Shown here: piece after piece, positions 37,905-42,922 of the stretch
Layout of the letters: every line of letters starts with the position of its first letter
Numbering within the stretch: position 1 is the first letter of the stretch
Source of the DNA: Methanobrevibacter arboriphilus JCM 13429 = DSM 1125
GTDB taxonomy: Archaea; Methanobacteriota; Methanobacteria; Methanobacteriales; Methanobacteriaceae
Length of the DNA: 42,922 nucleotides
Direction of reading: 5' to 3'
Assembly (NCBI RefSeq): GCF_002072215.1
Contig: NZ_JXMW01000014.1
Coordinates: 1 to 42,922, forward strand
Notes under the pieces: generated by a model
What the model saw: only the letters and a program-made list of their open reading frames with translations
The model's database searches: none
What the model was told of the DNA's origin: nothing
Translations under genes and position numbers: made by a program

Positions 37905-39380
37905 ATGAGGGATAGTCTGAATAACATTCAAATTAAACAGGATAAAAAAGATAAAACTTCAAATAGTTTTAAAACACCAATAATTGTGGGATTTGATCCT
38001 GGATTAACAGTTGGCTTAGCTATATTAGATCTTAATGGTAATTTACTTTTTTTAGGTAGTTTTAAGGAAATAACTAAGTCTGAGATTATAAATATAATAA
38101 TGAAGTTTGGAAGAGCTATATTAATAGCTACTGATGTTGAAAATTCTCCAAAAGCTGTTAAAAAATTAGCTACTACTTTAAATTCAAAAATATTTGCTCC
38201 AAAAAATGATATTCCTGTATCATATAAAAATGAACTTGTAAATAACTTTTTAAAGAGTAATGGTGATTTTTTATCAGAAAATACTGAAAATATTAGTAAT
38301 GTGTCTATGGATGCTCATAAGAGAGATTCACTTTCTGCAGCTATTTTAGCATATAAAAATTATGAAAATAAGTTAAACCAGCTTGAAAGGAAGTTTTTAG
38401 AAGCTAAAATTAATCTAAACTCAATCGATAAAGAAGATGTTGTTAATGAAAATTACTATGAAATACTAAATCAGGCGAAATCTTTTTTAATAAATGATAA
38501 ACCTATAATCGAGTCTATTTCTAAGGCATTTGAAATATATGATCTTATTGATAATGAAGAAGATATAGATTCTAATGAAGAAGAATTGGCTGATCTTGAA
38601 GATAATGTTATTAGTATTAAGGATTTAGAAGAAAAATTCTATAATCTTAAAAATATTAATAAATCTCAAGAAAAACAAATTAAGAATCAGGATAATATTA
38701 TTAAAAATCTTAAGAGTAAAAATAATTCATTAGCTAATGAATTAATTGAGAAAAATGATAGGATATCTAAAATTGAGAAAGATTTAAAGATACTTAAATT
38801 AAAAGAGTCTAAAGCTGTTTTAAAGGATAAAGAAGTAGCTTCGAAGATTAAACTTCTAAAAACAATTCAATTAAAGTATAATGAGGAAAAAAAACTTAGA
38901 GAATCTCTTGAAGAAAAGCTAAACAAAAGACTTAAATTTGATGATTTTAATGAGTTATCTATGTTTACACCTATTAAAATAATTGATTCCTTTACAAAAA
39001 ATGGCTTGAAACAAGCTAATAATTTGTTTAAATTCAAAAGAGGGGATGTTTTGTATTTTTCATCTTCAAAGGGAGGAGGTTCACAAACAGCTAAATATAT
39101 TGTAGATATTGGTGTAAAAGCCATTATCACTAGTAAAGATAATGAAACAATGTCTCCACAGGCAAAAGAAGTGTTTGAAAAAAATGAAGTTCCTATTATT
39201 AATGAAACTGATTTAGATATTAAATTCTTTGATGATTATGCAGTTGCTGATACCAATGCTTTAAATAGTGTGATTGATAAGTGGAAAGAAAGTTCAAAAC
39301 AGAAGACTATTAAAAAAGCTCAAAACGATCTTTTAAATGTTATTAATGAATACAGAGTAGAAAGAAAACGAGAAATTTGA
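37905..39380 (+). CDS. DUF460 protein (RNase H-like/RuvC-like domain plus coiled coil)
   Basis: An archaeal DUF460 (COG2433) protein. The N-terminal domain has the RNase H-fold look: TPIIVGFDPGLTVGLAILD with a first acidic residue, then IATDVENSP and DAHKRDSLSAAILAYKNYE as further acidic-site segments, as in RuvC-type nucleases. The middle (about residues 205-340) is a charged coiled coil rich in Lys, Glu, Asn and Leu. The C-terminal domain (about 350-450) has VLYFSSSKGGGSQTAKYIVD. A nuclease role is plausible but not established. The start is uncertain: ATG 37905, or TTG 37893. No clear ribosome site was seen. Confidence 0.82.
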   Translation: MRDSLNNIQIKQDKKDKTSNSFKTPIIVGFDPGLTVGLAILDLNGNLLFLGSFKEITKSEIINIIMKFGRAILIATDVENSPKAVKKLATTLNSKIFAPKNDIPVSYKNELVNNFLKSNGDFLSENTENISNVSMDAHKRDSLSAAILAYKNYENKLNQLERKFLEAKINLNSIDKEDVVNENYYEILNQAKSFLINDKPIIESISKAFEIYDLIDNEEDIDSNEEELADLEDNVISIKDLEEKFYNLKNINKSQEKQIKNQDNIIKNLKSKNNSLANELIEKNDRISKIEKDLKILKLKESKAVLKDKEVASKIKLLKTIQLKYNEEKKLRESLEEKLNKRLKFDDFNELSMFTPIKIIDSFTKNGLKQANNLFKFKRGDVLYFSSSKGGGSQTAKYIVDIGVKAIITSKDNETMSPQAKEVFEKNEVPIINETDLDIKFFDDYAVADTNALNSVIDKWKESSKQKTIKKAQNDLLNVINEYRVERKREI

Positions 39381-39408
39381 TTCTTATATATTTTAATTTT
39401 TTTAAAGA

Positions 39409-39804
39409 TTAATAAATCCTTTGAATTCCATTCACTTTGTCAAAGTCTTTATCAAAACTTATTATTTTTGTTATTCCTAATTCTTTCATGGATTCAATGA
39501 TTGTACTATCTGTAAATGATAAATCACCATTAAAATTTATGTAAGTTTCAATTATTTTATCATTGATATTGGGGATAGAATTTTCATTAAAGATTGTACA
39601 GGTATCTTTTAAATAGTTGTATACTTTTTTGCAATTTTTTACATCTGATTTCATACCTATTAATGTTATTATTTCGTTTAAAACAGCTTGACAGATTATT
39701 CTTTCTTTAGTGGGTATCTCTTTTATTATTTCGCTTGCTCTTTCAAACCAGAAATCAGTTTTAATAAAAAAACCAATAAAAAAATTAGTATCTATGAATA
39801 TCAT
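39409..39804 (-). CDS. vapC: PIN-domain toxin VapC
   Basis: A small PIN-domain ribonuclease, 131 residues. The acidic metal-site residues are seen: Asp5 in MIFIDTNFFI, Glu44 in QAVLNEIITLIG, Asp99 in LSFTDSTIIE and Asp118/Asp122 in ISFDKDFDKV. It is encoded directly behind the AbrB-type gene with a four-base ATGA overlap, the classic antitoxin-toxin order. It should cut RNA (tRNA or rRNA by family) when free of VapB. Every catalytic residue is intact, so it is likely active. Confidence 0.93.
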   Translation of the reverse strand: MIFIDTNFFIGFFIKTDFWFERASEIIKEIPTKERIICQAVLNEIITLIGMKSDVKNCKKVYNYLKDTCTIFNENSIPNINDKIIETYINFNGDLSFTDSTIIESMKELGITKIISFDKDFDKVNGIQRIY

Positions 39805-40049
39805 ATTTTTTTATCTCCTTTTTTATAGATATCGTCTACTAATTTAACTGCATTTGTTTTTTCTTTTAAAGATATCATGCCTTTTACATCATCATCAGTT
39901 AATTTTTTTCTAAATTTTAGCTCTACTTTTCCATTTTCATCGGCAATCCATTCAATAACATGATCTTTTGTTAATCCTAATTTTTCTCTTATTTTTTTAG
40001 GTATTACGGTTTGAAATTTGTCATAAATATTTGTTTCAGCTTTTATCAT
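39801..40049 (-). CDS. vapB: AbrB/SpoVT-type antitoxin VapB
   Basis: An 82-residue antitoxin with an N-terminal swapped-hairpin AbrB DNA-binding domain (FQTVIPKKIREKLGLTKDHV) and a charged C-terminal tail (LTDDDVKGMISLKEKTNAVK) expected to wrap around VapC. A GAGGT site lies about nine bases before the ATG. Three iterations of a GTAAGA word upstream are a likely operator for self-regulation. It is coupled to vapC by an ATGA overlap. This module borders the small-RNA/peptide array on its right. Confidence 0.93.
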   Translation of the reverse strand: MIKAETNIYDKFQTVIPKKIREKLGLTKDHVIEWIADENGKVELKFRKKLTDDDVKGMISLKEKTNAVKLVDDIYKKGDKKI

Positions 40050-40091
40050 AATTAAACTACCTCATGTTTTTTTATTATAATATTATATTTT

Positions 40092-40132
40092 TCTTACTAT
40101 TAGTGTTTTCTTACGTTTATAGTTTATCTTAC
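40092..40132 (-). promoter_or_regulatory. three spaced TCTTAC iterons upstream of vapBC
   Basis: TCTTAC occurs at 40092-40097, 40109-40114 and 40127-40132, 17-18 bp apart, in the region where the vapBC promoter must lie (read on the minus strand as GTAAGA). The even spacing suggests a protein-binding array, most simply the VapBC complex. Confidence 0.5.
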
Positions 40133-40233
40133 GATATTTTTCGTTATATAATAATAAATATTTAAATATTACTTTTTTTATAATTAGTATTAAAAATAGA
40201 AAAATTTATATAAAATTAATTATTATATAATAT

Positions 40234-40307
40234 ATTGTGTATAGGCTAGAGATTCAATAGGAATTTACTTTCCATTGAATCTCGCTTCTTATATTATACT
40301 TTTTTTT
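40234..40307 (+). ncRNA. candidate antisense small RNA 1
   Basis: Candidate RNA of about 74 nt. The TATA box TTTATATAAA is at 40205-40214, 30 bp before the 5' end. The 5' recognition stretch TTGTGTATAGGCT (40235-40247) is identical to 41092-41104, the opposite strand of peptide mRNA 2's leader, so the RNA could pair with that mRNA over 13 nt. Then comes a hairpin: GAGATTCAAT (40249-40258) with ATTGAATCTC (40274-40283), extended by GGAA/TTCC with a bulge. It ends in a run of T (40300-40307), as in an intrinsic terminator. Confidence 0.6.
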
Positions 40308-40401
40308 GTAATATATTCTTTTTTTTGTTAAGTTTTAATTTATTAGTGTTTTTTAGTGGTATTGGTTTTTTATATATTATAGTTTCATGCTTGTAGGAGA
40401 A

Positions 40402-40619
40402 TATGGTATACTAACCCGTTTTTACTCCTTACTTATAGATCAGAATAAGGAGTTTTGTAATACTAATTAAGATAATTGTCATTGTTTTTAGTATTGATAT
40501 TTTTAAATTATCTTTCATAATATCACCTCCTTACCTTTTTTTTGTAAGAAGAAGCTGATATTGTACATGAGCTTCTTCATTATATGTTTTTCAACAGCTT
40601 TAGGGTTAGTAATACCATA
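40402..40619 (-). promoter_or_regulatory. peptide mRNA 1: end-to-end pairing, leader hairpin and ribosome-site lock
   Basis: On the minus strand the 5' end (complement of GGGTTAGTAATACCATA, 40603-40619) can pair with the 3' end (complement of TATGGTATACTAACCC, 40402-40417), with one bulged base. The leader hairpin GAAGAAGCT / AGCTTCTTC (40548-40556, 40570-40578) exposes the loop matched by small RNA 2 (40559-40573). The ribosome site TAAGGAG (40527-40533) is complementary over 7 nt to CTCCTTA inside the ORF (40446-40452). A competing TAAGGAGT lies at the ORF end (40424-40431). Such locks are typical of type I toxin mRNAs. Confidence 0.6.
40429..40518 (-). CDS. 29-residue cationic hydrophobic peptide 1 (type I toxin-like)
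   Basis: An ORF with a perfect GGAGGTGAT site (40522-40530) placed seven bases (from GGAGG) before the ATG. The peptide starts MKDNLKISIL and ends KLLILIYK. The middle is Ile/Leu/Thr-rich, with Lys at 2, 6, 11, 22 and 29: one short amphipathic or membrane-spanning helix with net charge about +4. A second copy 530 bp away differs at only two residues (Lys11 to Asn, Met13 to Ile), so the frame is conserved. Size and character are like type I toxins (for example the 30-residue AapA1) or pore-forming peptides. Toxicity is inference. It is transcribed divergently from small RNA 2. Confidence 0.78.
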   Translation of the reverse strand: MKDNLKISILKTMTIILISITKLLILIYK

Positions 40620-40713
40620 ATACTAATATGTAATAATAAATATTTAAATATTACTTTTTTTATAACTAGTATTAAAAATAGAAAAATTTATATAAAATTA
40701 ATTATTATATATT

Positions 40714-40789
40714 ATATTGTACATGAGCTAGAGATTCAATAGGAATTTATTTTCTATTGAATTTCACTTCTTATATTATAATTCTTTTT
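40714..40789 (+). ncRNA. candidate antisense small RNA 2
   Basis: Candidate RNA of about 76 nt. The TATA box TTTATATAAA is at 40687-40696, 28 bp before the recognition stretch TATTGTACATGAGCT (40715-40729). That stretch is identical to 40559-40573, which lies on the opposite strand of peptide mRNA 1's leader loop, giving 15 nt of perfect antisense pairing. The hairpin is GAGATTCAATAG (40731-40742) with CTATTGAATTTC (40754-40765), 12 pairs with one G-U on this strand, followed by TTCTTTTT. It is divergent from peptide gene 1 and shares an AT-rich promoter spacer with it. Confidence 0.65.
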
Positions 40790-40932
40790 GCTTTTAATTA
40801 ATATCTGATTTTTGCAATATATTCTTTTTTAAGCAAAACAATATTTTTATCAGTTTTTTACCAGTTTTTATCAGTTTTTATTTGGCTTTAATTGATTTTT
40901 TCTATATCTTAAGAGTTGATATATGAGAATAG

Positions 40933-41150
40933 TATGGTATACTAACCCGTTTTTAATCTTTATTTATAGATCAGAATAAGGAGTTTTGTAATACTAATTA
41001 AGATAATTGTTATTGTGTTTAGTATTGATATTTTTAAATTATCTTTCATAGTATCACCTCCTTACTTTTTTTTTGTAAGAAGAAGCTGATTTTGTGTATA
41101 GGCTTCTTCTTTATATGTTTTTCAACAGCTTTAGGGTTAGTAATACCATA
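40933..41150 (-). promoter_or_regulatory. peptide mRNA 2: end-to-end pairing, leader hairpin and ribosome-site lock
   Basis: The same layout as mRNA 1. The end pairing uses TATGGTATACTAACCC (40933-40948) and GGGTTAGTAATACCATA (41134-41150). The leader hairpin is GAAGAAGCT (41079-41087) / GGCTTCTTC (41101-41109), with the loop word TTGTGTATAGGCT (41092-41104) matched by small RNA 1. The ribosome-site complement CTCCTTA is kept in the ORF. The competing TAAGGAGT at the ORF end is lost here (AATCTTTA on the plus strand). Confidence 0.6.
40960..41049 (-). CDS. 29-residue cationic hydrophobic peptide 2 (type I toxin-like)
   Basis: The second copy of the peptide gene, with the same GGAGGTGAT site (41053-41061) and spacing. 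It begins MKDNLKISILNTITIIL and keeps the Lys22 and C-terminal Lys29 positions. Most nucleotide changes from copy 1 are silent or conservative, which argues the protein is under selection rather than being a chance ORF. Its leader carries a different recognition word from copy 1, complementary to small RNA 1 and only partly to its neighbour small RNA 3. The proposed role is a membrane-acting toxin held off by RNA; this is not shown. Confidence 0.78.
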   Translation of the reverse strand: MKDNLKISILNTITIILISITKLLILIYK

Positions 41151-41243
41151 ATACTAATATGTAATAATAAATATTTAAATATTACTTTTTTTATAATTAG
41201 TATTAAAAATAGAAAAATTTATATACAATTAATTACAATATTT

Positions 41244-41315
41244 TGTAATGTTTATGAGCTAGAGATTCAATAGGAATTTATTTTCTATTGAATCTCACTT
41301 CTTATATTATTTTTT
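41244..41315 (+). ncRNA. candidate antisense small RNA 3 (no exact partner in window)
   Basis: The TATA box TTTATATACA is at 41218-41227. The 5' stretch is GTAATGTTTATGAGCT (41245-41260), different from both others. The hairpin is a perfect 12 bp GAGATTCAATAG (41262-41273) / CTATTGAATCTC (41285-41296) with an 11-nt loop, followed by a T-run at 41310-41315. Its recognition stretch matches neither peptide leader exactly. Against mRNA 2, the adjacent one, it gives an interrupted pairing (two mismatches and one G-U in 11). Confidence 0.55.
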
Positions 41316-41592
41316 GCTTCTTTTTTTATTAATCGTTTTATTTGAAAGGGTTTTTGTGTTTTTATCTTTTTTCATTATTATTCTATTTTTTCTATTTTTT
41401 TAATTACTTCTAATAATCATTTAATTTTAATTTAAAGGCAGGGGGCAGCTATTGTTTTTTATTTTTTTTGGGTAGGAAGTTTTTTATAGTAGTTTTTTTA
41501 TATTATATTATTGTAGCGTAGTGAGTGTTCTCATTGTGCTATGTATTTTTTATATACACTGATTGATTGGATCAGGAGGTGAAAAAACGAAA
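41316..41592 (+). promoter_or_regulatory. adhesin gene upstream region with leader hairpin
   Basis: A 277 bp non-coding stretch with a GC-rich patch (GGCAGGGGGCAGC near 41437). An RNA-type hairpin TAGCGTAGTGAG (41514-41525), loop TGTT, CTCATTGTGCTA (41530-41541) forms 12 consecutive pairs if G-U is allowed. A strong AGGAGGTGA ribosome site lies at 41574-41582. TATA-like words occur at about 41498 and 41550; the exact promoter cannot be fixed. Confidence 0.5.
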
Positions 41593-42922
41593 ATGTTTAC
41601 AATAAATAGACTTTTTAAGCCAATTATTTTTGTTATGTGTGTTTTATTTATCTTTTTAGCTTTATCTAGTGCTAGTGCAGCTAATCATAATTTTACTACA
41701 GCTAATACTACTGAACAGTTTCAAAGTGTTATTAATAATGATAATGATAATGATTTGGTGATTAGTTTTGCTAATGGTGATTATGTTGATTGGGGTCAGC
41801 TTAATATTAGTCGTAATGCTACTATTGTTGGTAAAAACCGTGGTGGTGCTAAATTCACAACATCTAGTGTTGATACTTTGTTTAATATTAATGCTACTAA
41901 TGTAAAGATTATTAATTTAACTATTAGTGGTTATGCTACAGCTATAAAATCTAATTGTAGTGATTTGACTGTTAGTGATAATAATATTACTACTTCTGGT
42001 GTTAGTATTAATTTAAGTAGTAGTGGTAGTGCTAATCCTATAACAGGTGTTGTTATTAAGGATAATATTATTAAATCCAGTATATCTGCTAGTTATCGTG
42101 GTGCTGTTTCTTTATTCGGTAAATCTGCTGATAAGACTGTTTTTGATGTTTTATTTAGTGGTAATAATATAACTGGTGTTTATTCTGGTGTATATTTAGG
42201 TGATGGTAGTTATAATAGTCCTGTTTCGTCTGCTAATTTGGTTTTTGAAAACAACAACATCACAGGAACATCAAATGGTGTTTATCTGGATGCATACAGC
42301 AGCAACAACACCAATATAACCTTCGCCAACAACAACATCACAGGAACATATGGTGTTTATCTGTCTGCATACAGCAGCAACAACACCAATATAACCTTCG
42401 CCAACAACAACATCACAGGAACATCCGGCCCTGGTGTTGCTCTGTCTGCATACAGCAGCAACAACACCAATATAACCTTCGCTAACAACAATATTACTGG
42501 TGTTAGTTATGGTGTTTATGTTTATTTGTCTAATGGTAATGTTAAGGGTGTTAATTTCTTGAATAATACTATTAATGCTACTAGTGGTGATGGTTTTTAT
42601 TTCTATACTAGTGGTGGTGTTACTAATGTGACTGATTTTGTTGTTAGTGGTAATACTATTTTTGCTACTAATGCTGGTTTGAATTTTACTGGTTTAAGTG
42701 CTGGTTCATTGGTTAATGTTACTGTTGAGTATAATCGTATTATTGCTTCTTTTGGTGTTAATGTTACTGGTCATAATGATAATAGTATTTTTGATCGTAA
42801 TTGGTGGGGTGTTAATGATATTACTGGTATGATTTTGGGTGTTGATACTTTTAATCATTTTATTTTGAATATTACTAATACTTCTAGTTTGGATGGTGTT
42901 CATTTTGGTGATAATGTTAGTT
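41593..42922 (+). CDS. adhesin-like surface protein, beta-helix type (partial, runs off window)
   Basis: The ORF stays open for 443 codons and has no stop before the window ends. The signal peptide is clear: MFTINRLFKP, a hydrophobic core and a cut after SSASAA near residue 30. The mature part is rich in Asn, Thr, Gly, Val and Ile, with repeated NNITG and NNTNITF turns typical of right-handed beta-helix (parallel beta-helix) adhesin-like proteins of Methanobrevibacter. It also has a FDRNWWGVND box, common in such proteins. It is probably a cell-surface binding protein; the ligand is unknown. A strong AGGAGGTGA site lies about ten bases before the ATG. Three 75-81 bp repeats in the middle use a quite different codon set from the flanks. 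Confidence 0.88.
   Translation, partial: MFTINRLFKPIIFVMCVLFIFLALSSASAANHNFTTANTTEQFQSVINNDNDNDLVISFANGDYVDWGQLNISRNATIVGKNRGGAKFTTSSVDTLFNINATNVKIINLTISGYATAIKSNCSDLTVSDNNITTSGVSINLSSSGSANPITGVVIKDNIIKSSISASYRGAVSLFGKSADKTVFDVLFSGNNITGVYSGVYLGDGSYNSPVSSANLVFENNNITGTSNGVYLDAYSSNNTNITFANNNITGTYGVYLSAYSSNNTNITFANNNITGTSGPGVALSAYSSNNTNITFANNNITGVSYGVYVYLSNGNVKGVNFLNNTINATSGDGFYFYTSGGVTNVTDFVVSGNTIFATNAGLNFTGLSAGSLVNVTVEYNRIIASFGVNVTGHNDNSIFDRNWWGVNDITGMILGVDTFNHFILNITNTSSLDGVHFGDNVS
42250..42483 (+). repeat. three 75-81 bp coding repeats with foreign-looking codon use
   Basis: Units at 42250-42327 (78 bp), 42328-42402 (75 bp) and 42403-42483 (81 bp) are nearly identical apart from whole-codon changes at one spot. 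They encode NNNITGT ... AYSSNNTNITFA blocks. They use AAC, ACC, ACA, GGA, TTC and GCC, while the flanking gene uses AAT, ACT, GGT, TTT and GCT almost throughout. Confidence 0.92.

Larger units (their letters stand above)
40150..41315. repeat. alternating repeat array: three sRNA units and two peptide cassettes
   Basis: Three copies of a roughly 155-165 bp unit (40150-40307, 40631-40789, 41161-41315) alternate with two copies of a roughly 218 bp cassette (40402-40619 and 40933-41150). The sRNA unit contains the perfect palindrome AATATTTAAATATT (40157-40170, 40639-40652, 41170-41183), a TATA box TTTATATA, a variable 13-15 nt word, a hairpin built on GAGATTCAATAG, and a T-run. The cassette contains a minus-strand 29-residue ORF. 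The shared stretches are nearly identical; the differences cluster in the variable words. Confidence 0.93.

Noticed and set aside
40150-41315. CRISPR array
   Set aside because: The repeats are 155-220 bp, only two or three in number, with ORFs, promoters and hairpins inside. There are no short direct repeats with unique spacers.
42706-42903. Minus-strand frame of 65 residues in the adhesin
   Set aside because: It lies opposite the adhesin's open frame. Its Asn/Ile/Thr composition is the complement of the AAT/ATT codons.
1-42922. tRNA, rRNA or known riboswitches
   Set aside because: Scanning by eye found no tRNA cloverleaf (no T-loop GTTCGAATC-type core with matching acceptor), no rRNA and no recognisable riboswitch core. 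This was not computed; tRNAscan-SE and Infernal would settle it.

Overview
The window is very AT-rich archaeal chromosome, most likely from a Methanobacteriales methanogen close to Methanobrevibacter (a genus-level guess). Reasons: a pyruvoyl-dependent arginine decarboxylase, a probable coenzyme F430 synthetase (Mur-ligase type), archaeal aRF1, PyrI, SecD/SecF, a RibL-type FAD synthetase, an archaeal ornithine cyclodeaminase, archaeal TATA boxes, GGAGGTGAT-type ribosome sites, several TTG/GTG starts, and an Asn/Thr-rich adhesin-like surface protein.

Layout. 1-19.9 kb: mostly single plus-strand housekeeping genes separated by 200-700 bp AT-rich spacers: pdaD, a phosphatase/NAD kinase fusion, cfbE-like, a CopB-type metal ATPase, hemC, a Gfo/Idh dehydrogenase, a GfcR-like regulator, prf1, ornithine cyclodeaminase, adenine deaminase and pyrI, then two minus-strand genes (a secreted M14-like hydrolase and a GMC-type flavoprotein with a 4Fe-4S motif). 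19.9-23 kb: a gene-poor stretch with a secreted zinc-ribbon protein and two very small ORFs with good ribosome sites, one of them a 30-residue Cys-rich peptide with its own promoter and terminator. 23-39.4 kb: tldD, AMMECR1, a NOG1-like GTPase, hsp20, a two-SIS-domain protein, DUF447, a flavodoxin-secF-secD operon, argC, ribL, hisA, truA, a candidate structured RNA and a DUF460 gene. 39.4-42.9 kb: an accessory island with a VapBC module, a duplicated small-RNA/small-peptide array, and the start of the adhesin gene, which runs off the window.

Main discovery candidate (40150-41315). Two near-identical minus-strand genes each encode a 29-residue cationic hydrophobic peptide behind a perfect GGAGGTGAT site. 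They alternate with three copies of a plus-strand small-RNA unit made of a TATA box, a variable recognition stretch, a strong hairpin and a T-run. The variable 5' stretch of small RNA 2 is perfectly complementary over 15 nt to the leader hairpin loop of peptide mRNA 1. That of small RNA 1 is perfectly complementary over 13 nt to the leader of peptide mRNA 2. The third small RNA has no exact partner in the window. Each peptide mRNA can also pair its 5' and 3' ends and can pair its Shine-Dalgarno with a site inside the ORF. This is the architecture of bacterial type I toxin-antitoxin systems such as zor/orz, tisB/istR and aapA. To my knowledge such a system is not established in methanogens. Toxicity and RNA expression are inferred, not shown.

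A second theme is repeat expansion. Several conserved enzymes (phosphatase/NAD kinase, CfbE, ArgC, TruA, DUF447, the GTPase) carry in-frame low-complexity inserts, and many spacers hold 10-30 bp tandem repeats.
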